A DNA stretch of 10,560 nucleotides from DATAYF01 sp036272735 (GCA_036272735.1 DATAYF010000390.1:1-10560); one strand, 5' to 3'. Counted from the stretch's first letter, positions 1-7,085 are shown. Notes: a model not told the origin generated them from the sequence alone. Program-made: numbers and translations.

Positions 1-782
1 ACGGTGATGCCCTTGGACTCTGCAAGCTCAGTCAGTTGCCTGACGGCCTTGACGTTCGCGTCGTAGTTCTCGCCCTGCCACCGCTCGTCGAAGTTGTGCC
101 GCATATCTCCTTCTGGGTATTCGCTCGCTGGCTTGACGGTAGAGGTGAGGAAGCCGCGTCCCAAGGGGGAATAGGGGACGAAGCCGATACCCAGTTCGCG
201 GACGACCGGCAGGACAGCGGTCTCGACGTCGCGTTCGAAGATGGAGTACTCGGTTTGCAACACCGACACCGGTTGCACCGCGTGAGCACGGCGGATGGTC
301 TCTGGCCCAGCCTCGCTGAGTCCGAAGAACCGGACCTTCCCGGCATCAATGAGCTCCTTGACGGCACCTGCAACATCCTCAATCGGCACGTCCAGGTCAA
401 CCCGGTGCTGGTACAACACGTCGATGTGGTCCGTCTGCAGGTAGCGCAGGCTGTTCTCCGCAACCTCGCGAATGTGCTCGGGTCGGCTGTCCAGGCTCAT
501 CCCGACGGGCTGGGCAGACATATCGTACCCGAACTTGGTAGCGAGCACCACTTCATCGCGGAAGCCCTTGACTGCCCGACCAAGGAGTTGCTCGTTCGAG
601 CCGCTTCCCATACCGTAGAGTTCGGCGGTGTCAAAGAAGGTTACGCCGAGTTCGTAGGCACGGCGGATGGTAGCGATGCTCTGCTCAGTGTCACTGGGAC
701 CATACGCGTGCGTCATGCCCATGATCCCTAGCCCGAGAGCTGAAATGTCGAGGCCCTGTCGGCCAAGTGTACGATGCTTCAT
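1..782 (-). CDS. aldo/keto reductase, 3' end beyond window (partial)
   Basis: NAD(P)H-dependent oxidoreductase of the aldo/keto reductase superfamily (cytosolic TIM barrel), of the type resembling the AKR13 / general-stress-69 group. Reading the minus strand from ATG 782-780 gives 260 complete codons with no stop before the window edge, so the C-terminal part is missing here. The N-terminus MKHRTLGRQGLDISALGLG is typical. The catalytic tetrad is visible: D51 and Y56 in FFDTAELYG, K83 in ATKFG and H126 in LYQHRVD. FVPYSPLGRGFLT near residue 200 is the usual strand 7 motif. AAGGA lies about 10 nt upstream of the start. The gene is divergent from the XRE/MmyB-type regulator, with an inverted repeat between them, so regulation by that protein is a reasonable inference. 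The physiological substrate cannot be told from sequence; small aldehydes or ketones are the family norm. Confidence 0.93.
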   Translation of the reverse strand, partial: MKHRTLGRQGLDISALGLGIMGMTHAYGPSDTEQSIATIRRAYELGVTFFDTAELYGMGSGSNEQLLGRAVKGFRDEVVLATKFGYDMSAQPVGMSLDSRPEHIREVAENSLRYLQTDHIDVLYQHRVDLDVPIEDVAGAVKELIDAGKVRFFGLSEAGPETIRRAHAVQPVSVLQTEYSIFERDVETAVLPVVRELGIGFVPYSPLGRGFLTSTVKPASEYPEGDMRHNFDERWQGENYDANVKAVRQLTELAESKGIT

Positions 783-807
783 GGTATTTTTATCCTTTTC
801 ATACTTG

Positions 808-834
808 CACTCAATACGTTTTTTGTATTAAGTG
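808..834. promoter_or_regulatory. inverted repeat, candidate operator between divergent genes
   Basis: Arms CACTCAATAC (808-817) and GTATTAAGTG (825-834) match at 9 of 10 positions around a 7-nt T-rich spacer. The repeat ends about 26 nt before the aldo/keto reductase start and about 110 nt before the regulator start. This placement suits an operator for the adjacent XRE-type protein. Binding is inference; only the symmetry is seen. Confidence 0.5.
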
Positions 835-850
835 ATTCGATTATCTGGCG

Positions 851-859
851 TGATAGAAT
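851..859 (+). promoter_or_regulatory. possible extended -10 promoter for the XRE regulator
   Basis: TGA-TAGAAT reads as an extended -10 element (TG one base before a TANAAT-like hexamer) on the plus strand. No good -35 hexamer is found 16-18 nt upstream. It would give a leader of about 80 nt before ATG 944. Weak evidence. Confidence 0.25.
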
Positions 860-943
860 TATGCAGTCTCTTTGGAGGGAGAACCAGAACTCAAATTATC
901 CTGGTATAAAAACTGTCAGGCTATCAATGGAAAGAAGCGAGCG

Positions 944-1810
944 ATGAATGATACAAACGATATACAACGCCGTCAAGAACTGGCACACTTCTTACGCATG
1001 CGACGAGAGCGGATCTTGCCAGAAGCGGTGGGATTGTCTGTTGGGGCGCGCCGTCGCACTCCAGGGTTGCGGAGAGAGGAACTAGCCCAGCTCGCGGGGA
1101 TCGGATTGACGTGGTATACCAGGTTGGAGCAAGGCAAAGATATCATCGTCTCCCCGCAAGTTATTGAGAGCCTGGCAAGGATATTTGACCTGAATGCAGC
1201 CGAGCGTCAGTATCTCTTTGTCCTGGCGCGAGAACAGGTGCCAGCCGACCCACATCCCTTTACAAGCCAGATGAGTCCTCAACTGCAAAGTGTTCTTGAC
1301 ACGATGGGCAACACTCCTGCCTATATCATCAATCTACGCTGGGACATTGTGGGCTGGAACCAGGCTATGGGTCACGTCTTTTCAGACCTTGCTGTGTTCG
1401 CGCTGCACGAGCGAAATATTCTACGCTCTCTCTTCACCAATCCGTTACAGCGAAGCGTGCTTCATGATTGGGAAAAAGAGGCAAAGGCGACACTGGCCCA
1501 GTTTCGTGCCAGTACGGATCGTTATGTGAGAGAGCCCTGGTTCAAGGCTCTGGTAGGAGAGCTTCAGCAGACGAGCCTGGAATTCCGGGAGTGGTGGCCG
1601 CGACATGATATCCAGTCAGTATGTTCGGCACGCAAAGAGCTCGACCATCCTCTGGTTGGGCTGTTAGTCCTTCAATCAAGTACATTTCAGGTAGTTGATG
1701 CACCCGATCTACGTATGGTCATTTTTACTGCAGCAGAAGCAGAGACGGCGCGAAAACTGATCCGCCTGGTAGAGCAGACGGAGCTTCAACCAGCAGGTAG
1801 TGGCCTTTGA
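944..1810 (+). CDS. XRE-family transcriptional regulator with MmyB-like ligand-binding domain
   Basis: DNA-binding regulator of 288 aa. Residues about 12-81 form a Cro/C1-type helix-turn-helix with the signature RRTPGLRREELAQLAGIGLTWYTRLEQG, characteristic of the MmyB-like group common in Actinobacteria and soil Chloroflexota. Residues from about 105 to 275 fit the PAS-like MmyB ligand-binding domain (AYIINLRWDIVGWNQAM is its hallmark start); some members are reported to bind fatty acids. ATG 944 was chosen because family members begin about 10 residues before the helix-turn-helix. The reading frame is open back to a TTG at 872, but that extension has no family-like sequence. The Shine-Dalgarno is poor (GGAAAG about 10 nt upstream). 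Members of this group often sit next to an oxidoreductase gene that they control, as here with the divergent aldo/keto reductase; that link is inference. Confidence 0.9.
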   Translation: MNDTNDIQRRQELAHFLRMRRERILPEAVGLSVGARRRTPGLRREELAQLAGIGLTWYTRLEQGKDIIVSPQVIESLARIFDLNAAERQYLFVLAREQVPADPHPFTSQMSPQLQSVLDTMGNTPAYIINLRWDIVGWNQAMGHVFSDLAVFALHERNILRSLFTNPLQRSVLHDWEKEAKATLAQFRASTDRYVREPWFKALVGELQQTSLEFREWWPRHDIQSVCSARKELDHPLVGLLVLQSSTFQVVDAPDLRMVIFTAAEAETARKLIRLVEQTELQPAGSGL

Positions 1811-1888
1811 GTACTAACAGTAGGAGATCTGTAGGAATTTGAGCCGATTGCTTTTGTCAGTTACTTGTTGAGATATCACCAAAATCTG

Positions 1889-1910
1889 GGCTCACCCGCA
1901 CATTTCGTGA
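1889..1910 (+). repeat. solitary ISL3-type terminal inverted repeat (left-end orientation)
   Basis: This 22-bp stretch begins GGCTCACCCGCACATTTCGT and matches the left terminal repeat of the ISL3 element at 7149-7170 at 20 of 22 positions. It matches the reverse complement of the right repeat (9602-9623) about as well (three differences over 23 positions). Its orientation is that of a left end, with the element extending rightward. No transposase follows it and no second partner was seen before 9601. It is either the relic of a deleted ISL3-like element or the outer end of a larger unit. Confidence 0.65.
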
Positions 1911-1961
1911 AAGCTCTCGCCTCTCGAAGCCCTCTGAAGAAAGAAACTGGCCTGGCTGCAT

Positions 1962-2047
1962 GGCCTCTGGGAAGAACCGAATGAGCAACAACGAGAAGCG
2001 GCTTTCTCCCTTCTCGTTGTTGCTCATTCGGTTCTTCCCCAGAGGCC
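1962..2047. repeat. long near-perfect inverted repeat (hairpin)
   Basis: Arm 1 (1962-1998, 37 nt, starting GGCCTCTGGGAAGAACCG) is the reverse complement of arm 2 (2010-2047, 38 nt) except for one extra base in a run of G. The loop is 11 nt (1999-2009). A stem this long and well matched is far beyond an ordinary terminator, and only a four-T run follows (2049-2052). It begins about 50 nt inside the ISL3-type repeat at 1889, the same relative place as the leader hairpin in the intact ISL3 element. It could also terminate transcription from the XRE gene. Confidence 0.85.
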
Positions 2048-2058
2048 GTTTTGTGGCC

Positions 2059-2084
2059 GCTTTCGCCCAGAAAAAGGCGAAGGC
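2059..2084. repeat. short hairpin
   Basis: GCTTTCGCC (2059-2067) and GGCGAAGGC (2076-2084) pair at 8 of 9 positions with a G-U in RNA for the ninth, around an A-rich 8-nt loop. It follows directly after the long hairpin. No T-tract follows on the plus strand, so a terminator role is doubtful. Confidence 0.45.
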
Positions 2085-2223
2085 AAAGCAGAAAAAGAAA
2101 AGATCGACTCGTCAAATGAAGATCTTCTCGTAGGCAATAGTAGAAATAGGATGCAAAGGCGATTTCTGCGGCTTGAACAGCTCATATGGCTGCCCCAGGA
2201 ACGAAGCCTTGCCATATCCCATC

Positions 2224-2253
2224 TTGACAAAGGCAAGACCTTTGTCGTAAAAT
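2224..2253 (+). promoter_or_regulatory. sigma70-type promoter of the TetR gene with palindrome in the spacer
   Basis: TTGACA (2224-2229), an 18-nt spacer and TAAAAT (2248-2253) form a near-consensus promoter pointing at the TetR gene, 37 nt upstream of its ATG. The spacer is almost filled by a perfect 8-bp inverted repeat, GACAAAGG (2226-2233) and CCTTTGTC (2239-2246), separated by 5 nt. A repressor bound there would overlap both polymerase contacts. Confidence 0.7.
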
Positions 2254-2275
2254 AAAAATCAATCGATTGATTTTT
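2254..2275. promoter_or_regulatory. perfect 22-bp palindrome, likely TetR operator
   Basis: A perfect palindrome with core AATCAATCGATTGATT and A5/T5 flanks, centred between 2264 and 2265. It starts directly after the -10 hexamer, so it should cover the transcription start, and ends 15 nt before the start codon. TetR-family proteins bind as dimers to palindromes of about 15-20 bp and usually repress their own gene, which fits. No copy was found in front of the MFS gene. Confidence 0.75.
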
Positions 2276-2290
2276 TTTGAAGGGATGGAT

Positions 2291-2905
2291 ATGAAATCTA
2301 TGCGAAAAGGTGATTTGACCTATCAGCGTGCACTTGCACATGCAGCTGAGACGTTCAGTCTTTATGGGTATGCCGGGACAACCATGCGTGAATTGCGCCG
2401 AGCAACCGGGCTTAAAGGTGGTGTCTATGGCCATTTTGAAAGTAAGGAAGCCCTCGCACTGGAGGCTTTTGATTATGCTATTTCACAATTGCAGCAACGT
2501 GCGCTGGATGCACTCGTCGGGAAGGAAACTGCTTATCAGCGATTGCAAACGCTGGTTGATGTCTTCCGTCGCTTGATCGATGAACCTCTCCTGCCAGGTG
2601 GTTGTCCTATTCTGAACACTGCTGTTGAGGCGGATGACGCCTATCCAGAGCTCCGAGAACGTGCCCAGAGAGCGATGGACACATGGCACAGACGCATCCA
2701 TCAGATTGTCGTTGAAGGGATATGCTCTGGTCAACTGCTCCCTGATACCGATCCTATCGATGTGGCAACCATCCTTACAGCCTCGTTGGAAGGGGCAATT
2801 ATGCTCAGCAAACTCTATGGGGATGCGTCTTCTATGCATCGTGTTGTCACTTTTCTGACAAGTTATCTAAAATCCCTTGTCTCAAATGAGAAAAGTTTAT
2901 CATGA
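2291..2905 (+). CDS. TetR/AcrR-family transcriptional repressor
   Basis: A 204-aa dimeric DNA-binding protein. The N-terminal TetR helix-turn-helix occupies about residues 10-57 (TFSLYGYAGTTMRELRRATG, then GGVYGHFESKEALALEAF). The all-helical C-terminal half should form the effector pocket and dimer interface. LLPGGCPILNTAVEADD (C105) resembles the conserved GGC segment of the TetR subgroup that includes NemR- and YcdC-like regulators; whether C105 is redox- or electrophile-sensing is unknown. ATG 2291 was chosen because AAGGGA sits 5 nt upstream; the frame is open back to a TTG at 2267, which would lie inside the operator palindrome. The gene is preceded by a strong promoter with two palindromes and followed 162 nt later by an MFS exporter on the same strand, so it most likely represses both itself and efflux. 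A 12-bp palindrome (2900-2911) spans its stop. Confidence 0.93.
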   Translation: MKSMRKGDLTYQRALAHAAETFSLYGYAGTTMRELRRATGLKGGVYGHFESKEALALEAFDYAISQLQQRALDALVGKETAYQRLQTLVDVFRRLIDEPLLPGGCPILNTAVEADDAYPELRERAQRAMDTWHRRIHQIVVEGICSGQLLPDTDPIDVATILTASLEGAIMLSKLYGDASSMHRVVTFLTSYLKSLVSNEKSLS

Positions 2906-3067
2906 TCATGAATACGCTCGACTTATGTTCCACCCCTATTACGTGCAAAAAAACGTCATGGCGTACTCTTTGCCGTTTGTGAGATGTGAAATGTTGTTTC
3001 CAATAAGATAGACCTGTACACCTTGCAAGTGGAACACTACAATGACTGTTATTTTAGGAAAAAGATA

Positions 3068-4663
3068 ATGAAACGATCCGTCTCGCCTGTTCATCGGGAA
3101 TCTCTACAGAAAAATGTAAAATGGCTTACCCTTACGGCAATGTGTTGTGGCCTGTTTCTTATCAATCTGGATACCAGTGTCGTTAATGTTGCCTTACCTA
3201 CTATTCAGCGACAATTCATGGCCTCGACAGCTTCGTTACAATGGATCATTAATGGGTATTTGCTAGCTTTGGCCGTCTTGTTAGTGACTGTTGGTAAGCT
3301 CTGTGATCTCTATGGTCGTAAGAAAATATATACTATCGGGCTTGCAATCTTCACTCTGGCCTCTCTGGGATGCGGGCTTGCTCCTTCGCTTAGCTTCCTG
3401 ATCGGTTTTCGTGCGTTGCAAGGATTGGGTGGGTCAATTGTACTGGCAGGTGGACTCTCCATTATCTCGATTACCTTTATGGGGAAGCAATTGGCAAGTG
3501 CAATTGGTATCTGGGCTGGCATAGCCGGATTAGCACTTGTCGCAGGCCCCGTTGTTGGTGGCGTACTTGTAGAGTACCTGGGATGGCGGTCCATGTTTTT
3601 GATCAATATCCCCTTTGGGGTTATTGGTTTATTTATCGTTCTGCGTGTTTTGAACGAAATCGCTGGAGAAACAATAACCCCACGCATCGATGTCGCTGGG
3701 ATTGTGACCTTGACACCCGGCATCTTTGCCCTCACCATGGCATTTATTGAGGGGCAGAGCTGGGGATGGACCAGCCTCTCTATCCTGGGACTCGTGGGAA
3801 TCGCAGTACTGTTGCTGGCTGTGTTCGTAGGGATAGAACTACGACAGACACAACCAATGGTTCCATTTCATTTATTCCGTTCATATACATTTACAGCGTT
3901 GAGCATTGTCAGTTTTATCATCTTCTTTGTAATGTATAGCTCGCTTTTCTTTATTACGCTTTTTTTACAAGACGTGTTGGGTTATTCTGCTTTGCAGGCT
4001 GGTTTAGGTATCACTCCTATGGCCATTATGATTATGATATGCCCACCTATCGCTGGCAGGCTTGTAGAAAGCTTTGGCGGGCGAGCTGTTATCTTTATGG
4101 GGCTGATTATCTTTACGCTCGGTGTTTTCCTGTTTGCATATTTGCTTGCACCACATGCTGCCTATAGTTCCTTGTTGTTTGCCATGCTTTTAATTGGGAT
4201 CGGTAATGGATCTACTGTTTCTACTGTTTCTGCCGTGGCAATGGGATCAGTTGAGTATTCAAGTTCAGGTGTCGCCAGTGGCATCATAAATATGTCACGG
4301 CAGCTTGGAGGAGCCTTTGGGGTTGCGATTTTGGGAGCAATTTTTGCTACCCGTGCTCGAATCTCTACCACAGCAATGGTCTCACATCTCCCTGTGTCTG
4401 CACAGGCCAAAACCCAACTTGCACAAGAGGCTGGATCAGGTGAACATACTGTGCTTTTTCTACATAACATTTCCACCATCATGAGAAATGCACAGGATGC
4501 TATGCTTACAGGTACTGTTTATGGCATGCAAATTGCGATGACTATTGCTGCGTCCTTCTGTGTAATTGCAATATTGTTGGCATTGAAACTCAAACGTCCT
4601 GTTACAGAATCTCTTTCGACGGGTGAGCCTTCAGCATTGCCAACCATCGAGTCGACAATCTAG
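3068..4663 (+). CDS. MFS efflux transporter, DHA2 (14-TM) family
   Basis: An inner-membrane proton-coupled drug exporter of 531 aa, the usual length for the EmrB/QacA (DHA2) group. Motif D1 is LDTSVVNVALPTI (residues 34-46) in TM1. Motif A is GKLCDLYGRKK (76-86) in the TM2-3 loop. The antiporter motif C region is GLALVAGPVVGG (154-165), followed by GWRSMFLINIPFG (172-184). About fourteen hydrophobic segments can be traced, with a larger polar loop near residues 440-480 before the last helix. ATG 3068 has AGGAA seven nt upstream; the frame extends to a TTG at 3023 without family-like sequence. It follows the TetR gene and has no clear promoter of its own, so co-transcription from the TetR promoter is likely. 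Its substrate cannot be read from sequence. Its base composition is visibly more AT-rich than the genes downstream. Confidence 0.94.
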   Translation: MKRSVSPVHRESLQKNVKWLTLTAMCCGLFLINLDTSVVNVALPTIQRQFMASTASLQWIINGYLLALAVLLVTVGKLCDLYGRKKIYTIGLAIFTLASLGCGLAPSLSFLIGFRALQGLGGSIVLAGGLSIISITFMGKQLASAIGIWAGIAGLALVAGPVVGGVLVEYLGWRSMFLINIPFGVIGLFIVLRVLNEIAGETITPRIDVAGIVTLTPGIFALTMAFIEGQSWGWTSLSILGLVGIAVLLLAVFVGIELRQTQPMVPFHLFRSYTFTALSIVSFIIFFVMYSSLFFITLFLQDVLGYSALQAGLGITPMAIMIMICPPIAGRLVESFGGRAVIFMGLIIFTLGVFLFAYLLAPHAAYSSLLFAMLLIGIGNGSTVSTVSAVAMGSVEYSSSGVASGIINMSRQLGGAFGVAILGAIFATRARISTTAMVSHLPVSAQAKTQLAQEAGSGEHTVLFLHNISTIMRNAQDAMLTGTVYGMQIAMTIAASFCVIAILLALKLKRPVTESLSTGEPSALPTIESTI

Positions 4664-4679
4664 GAACCGCTAAAAATAT

Positions 4680-4737
4680 CTTCCACCTCACTTCACTTTA
4701 TGTGTAAATGTAGGTGTTGTGGAAGTGTAGCCACACC
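4680..4737. terminator. overlapping hairpins after the MFS gene
   Basis: Two alternative stems share this stretch. CTTCCAC (4680-4686) pairs perfectly with GTGGAAG (4719-4725). A second stem pairs the AGGTGTTGTGG segment beginning at 4712 with CCACACCT (4731-4738), with a small bulge. No run of T follows immediately. The position between two transcription units suggests a terminator or mutually exclusive leader structures; I cannot tell which. Confidence 0.35.
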
Positions 4738-4799
4738 TATTTGTTCACGTTTTGAGGGAAAAATTGACCTCAATTGAAACTTGTTCAAGGAGATCTGCT

Positions 4800-5825
4800 A
4801 TGCCCATCACCGAACACACCATCAAGACAGAGAGACATACTACCTTCTATTTGGCAGCAGGCCCGGAAAACGGCCCGCTCGTCATCTTCGTCCATGGCTG
4901 GCCTGAGTTATCGATAAGCTGGGAGCATCAACTGAGTGCACTAGCGGCGCTGGGGTTTCGTACCATCGCGCCAGACATGCGCGGGTATGGTCGTTCCTCC
5001 GTGTACTCCCAGCACTCTGCTTATGCCCAGGAACACATCGTCCGTGACATGCTTGAACTGCTGGATGCTATGGGCAGAGAGAAGGCCGTCTGGGTCGGTC
5101 ATGATTGGGGGAGCCCGGTTGTGTGGAACCTCGCCAGTCATCATCCCGACCGCTGTCATGCTGTCGCCAGTTTGTGTGCGCCTTACTACACGCTTGAACG
5201 TGGGCTGGACCAGCTGCTGAGCCTAGTCAATCGCGAGCTGTATCCAGAAAACGAGTTTCCTGTCGGTCCGTGGGATTACATGTATTACTATGAAGAGAAT
5301 GTGGCTGAGGCTATTGCGCCCATGGATGCCAATGTTTCTCGATTTATGAGGCGGCTACTTCGCAAGGGGGATCCAGCAGGGGAAGGAAAGCCAGCGTTCA
5401 CCGCAACGGCCCGTCGGAATCATAGTTTCTTGGGGGGACATGAGATTCCCGACCTGCCACCAGACACCGACGTGGTGACTGAGGAAACCCTGAGCATGTA
5501 TGTTTCCGCGCTAGAGCGTAACGGATTTGCTGGGCCAGCCTTCTGGTATCTGAATGATCGCACCAACGCCTCCTACGCCAGCACGGCCCTCAATGGCGGT
5601 TACCTCGATCTGCCCGTCTTATTCTTTAACGCGCGCTATGACTACGTGAGCGAATGCACCCATTCGCGGTTGGCTGAGCCTATGCGCACCTACTGCCTCC
5701 AGTTCACAGAAGAGATGATCCGCTCAGGTCATTGGATGGCGCAAGAGAAGCCGGTTGAGGTGAATGCGGCTTTGGTGAAATGGCTAGCGACCAAGGTCCC
5801 TGAGGTGTGGCCGCAGCCGAAGTGA
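4800..5825 (+). CDS. epoxide-hydrolase-like alpha/beta hydrolase
   Basis: A cytosolic alpha/beta-hydrolase-fold enzyme of 341 aa that by its motifs belongs to the epoxide hydrolase group, which opens epoxides to diols through an aspartyl ester intermediate. The oxyanion-hole motif HGWPE is at 32-36. The nucleophile D102 sits in VGHDWGSPV, where serine hydrolases would have GxSxG. The acid is probably D281 (NARYDYVSE) and the base H311 (SGHWMAQEKP). A lid region of about residues 130-250 contains several tyrosines; FWYLNDRT is a candidate for the epoxide-binding tyrosine. Haloalkane dehalogenases share the Asp nucleophile, but HGWPE and GHWMAQEKP favour epoxide hydrolase. ATG 4800 has AAGGAG seven nt upstream, a good ribosome binding site; the frame is open back to 4752. 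It starts a same-strand series with the thioesterase and SnoaL-like genes 153 nt downstream. Confidence 0.9.
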   Translation: MPITEHTIKTERHTTFYLAAGPENGPLVIFVHGWPELSISWEHQLSALAALGFRTIAPDMRGYGRSSVYSQHSAYAQEHIVRDMLELLDAMGREKAVWVGHDWGSPVVWNLASHHPDRCHAVASLCAPYYTLERGLDQLLSLVNRELYPENEFPVGPWDYMYYYEENVAEAIAPMDANVSRFMRRLLRKGDPAGEGKPAFTATARRNHSFLGGHEIPDLPPDTDVVTEETLSMYVSALERNGFAGPAFWYLNDRTNASYASTALNGGYLDLPVLFFNARYDYVSECTHSRLAEPMRTYCLQFTEEMIRSGHWMAQEKPVEVNAALVKWLATKVPEVWPQPK

Positions 5826-5919
5826 GAGCAAGGGAGATCCCTATTGGCCCCGCGCTACGTAAGGTGCTACCAGGGGCAGGGTATACGCCATGTCGCAGAA
5901 ACTCCCACATGCCAAAGTC

Positions 5920-5937
5920 ATATGATGATCGTCATAT
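5920..5937. promoter_or_regulatory. 18-bp imperfect palindrome upstream of thioesterase gene
   Basis: ATATGATGATCGTCATAT is symmetric at 16 of 18 positions and lies 41 nt before the thioesterase start at 5979. It may be an operator for the thioesterase/SnoaL pair. No promoter hexamers were recognised beside it. Confidence 0.4.
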
Positions 5938-5978
5938 CACGAGTAATTGTTTGACCGCCCATGGAGGACGTGCCACCT

Positions 5979-6500
5979 ATGTCGACCCTAGATGACCAAC
6001 TGGTTTTCGACCAGTCCCGAACCGTGAGTTGGACTTCGACGGTCCCGTTTCATCCGCGAATGGCCAAGATGTCGGGACGTGAGGTGCTCGAGGCCATCAA
6101 GGCGGGCTTGCTGGCGCCGCCGCCACTGGCGCGAGTGATCGGCTTTCACATCGTTGAGGTCGGGGACGGGCAGGCGGAATTCGCCCTGGAGCCGCGCGGG
6201 GATCTCGAGAATCTTGCCGGCGCCCTTCACGGTGGCGTGGCCGCCTCGCTGCTTGACAATGCTTTGGGCGCGGCCGTGCAAACCCTGCTACCAGCCGGGG
6301 CGCGCTCAGCGACGCTGAATCTCAACGTGAGCTACTTGAGGGGGCTGACCGTCCGCTCCGGCACAATCACCGCGCGGGGCCGCGTGGTGCGCCTCACGCG
6401 ATCCGCTGCCTTTGTCGAAGGCGCGGTAACCAATAGTCAGGGCGAGGTATGCGCCCTAGGCGTGGCGACCTTCGCCATCAACTATCCGGAGGAAACATGA
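5979..6500 (+). CDS. PaaI-type hotdog-fold thioesterase
   Basis: A small hotdog-fold acyl-CoA thioesterase, here 173 aa, expected to hydrolyse an acyl- or aryl-CoA in the cytosol as a multimer. The family motif is clear: LENLAGALHGGVAASLLDNA (residues 77-96), with HGG at 84-86 and D93 as the likely catalytic acid on the central helix. The strands following (SATLNLNVSYLRGL, SGTITARGRVVRLTRSAAFVEGAV) are typical of the PaaI/YdiI group. An N-terminal extension of about 45 residues precedes the domain. Start choice: ATG 5979 has GGAGGA about 10 nt upstream, a little far; ATG 5961 is the alternative and has no Shine-Dalgarno. The stop overlaps the start of the next gene (ATGA), so the two are translationally coupled. 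Noticeably more GC-rich than the TetR/MFS genes. Confidence 0.9.
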   Translation: MSTLDDQLVFDQSRTVSWTSTVPFHPRMAKMSGREVLEAIKAGLLAPPPLARVIGFHIVEVGDGQAEFALEPRGDLENLAGALHGGVAASLLDNALGAAVQTLLPAGARSATLNLNVSYLRGLTVRSGTITARGRVVRLTRSAAFVEGAVTNSQGEVCALGVATFAINYPEET

Positions 6501-6988
6501 TCCCAACTTCTCTGACCCCGGGCGCGACAGTCAGCGCCCAAGACCGCAGCGACGTGATCGATCTGGTCAATCGGCTGAACATGGCGTTTGATATCTGGGA
6601 CTTAGACACCATGCTGAGCCTGCACACCGACGATTTCACCGTCCACCATCCCAAGGGCGTGGCTACTGGGCACAATCAGATGGTGGCATTCTATGAGGCC
6701 TACTATCCGGTCACGGTCGGCGTGCGTCGTCAGCATTTGAACCACGTTGTCACCGGCAATGACGACGGCACGATCACGGTGCTCAGCTATAACCTTCTGA
6801 TCCGGGTGGCTACGCCCGAGCGGGCGGCAGCCCTGAAAGGCCAGTCGGTGATCGAGGCGGAACCAGGTCTTCCGGCCATCGCGATGCACTCAGTGATGAT
6901 CGACCGCCTCCGGCGAGATCCAGGGCATGGCTGGCGGTTCATCGAACGCCATGTCGAGGAAACCGTGCTTAGTCCAACTTACCGATAG
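6497..6988 (+). CDS. SnoaL-like (NTF2-fold) protein
   Basis: A 163-aa protein of the NTF2 superfamily, SnoaL-like group. Members are small alpha+beta cones with an internal pocket, found as polyketide cyclases, dehydratases, hydroxysteroid isomerases or non-catalytic binding proteins. Recognisable parts are the N-terminal helical DVIDLVNRLNMAFDIWDLDTMLSL, then HTDDFTVHHP and ATGHNQMVAFYEAYY (residues about 20-70), and the C-terminal GWRFIERHVEETV. The ATG overlaps the thioesterase stop by 4 nt, with GGAGGA directly upstream (6488-6493), showing translational coupling and probably a shared pathway. With an epoxide hydrolase and a thioesterase upstream, a small catabolic or detoxification set is plausible, but the substrate is unknown. 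The specific reaction cannot be assigned. Confidence 0.85.
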   Translation: MIPTSLTPGATVSAQDRSDVIDLVNRLNMAFDIWDLDTMLSLHTDDFTVHHPKGVATGHNQMVAFYEAYYPVTVGVRRQHLNHVVTGNDDGTITVLSYNLLIRVATPERAAALKGQSVIEAEPGLPAIAMHSVMIDRLRRDPGHGWRFIERHVEETVLSPTYR

Positions 6989-7021
6989 TTTTAACGGCTC
7001 GATTGCTTTTTCCTCCGGGCG

Positions 7022-7085
7022 CGCGGATATTCTTAGCGAACGTGGCTCCGAAGGCGAGGTTCAATCGCGGATCCGAATGTCCGCG
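7022..7085. repeat. inverted repeat downstream of the SnoaL gene
   Basis: CGCGGATATTC (7022-7032) and GAATGTCCGCG (7075-7085) are complementary at 10 of 11 positions across a 42-nt interval. It may fold as a terminator-like stem for the upstream operon, but no T-tract follows. The stretch 6989-7109 otherwise shows no gene. Confidence 0.35.

Larger units (their letters stand above)
1811..2223. other. non-coding stretch with IS remnant and hairpins
   Basis: No reading frame here has a plausible protein and ribosome binding site. A 34-codon frame at 2151-2255 lacks a usable Shine-Dalgarno and runs through promoter elements. The stretch holds a solitary ISL3-type terminal repeat, a long hairpin and a shorter one, each listed separately, so it reads as an old insertion scar between two transcription units. 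Confidence 0.6.

Noticed and set aside
36..731. Plus-strand open frame of 231 codons
   Set aside because: It lies opposite the aldo/keto reductase, whose catalytic tetrad and family motifs are clear on the minus strand; the plus-strand product matches nothing recognisable.
2151..2255. 34-codon frame upstream of the TetR gene
   Set aside because: No usable Shine-Dalgarno, no recognisable family, and its 3' half overlaps the TetR promoter elements.
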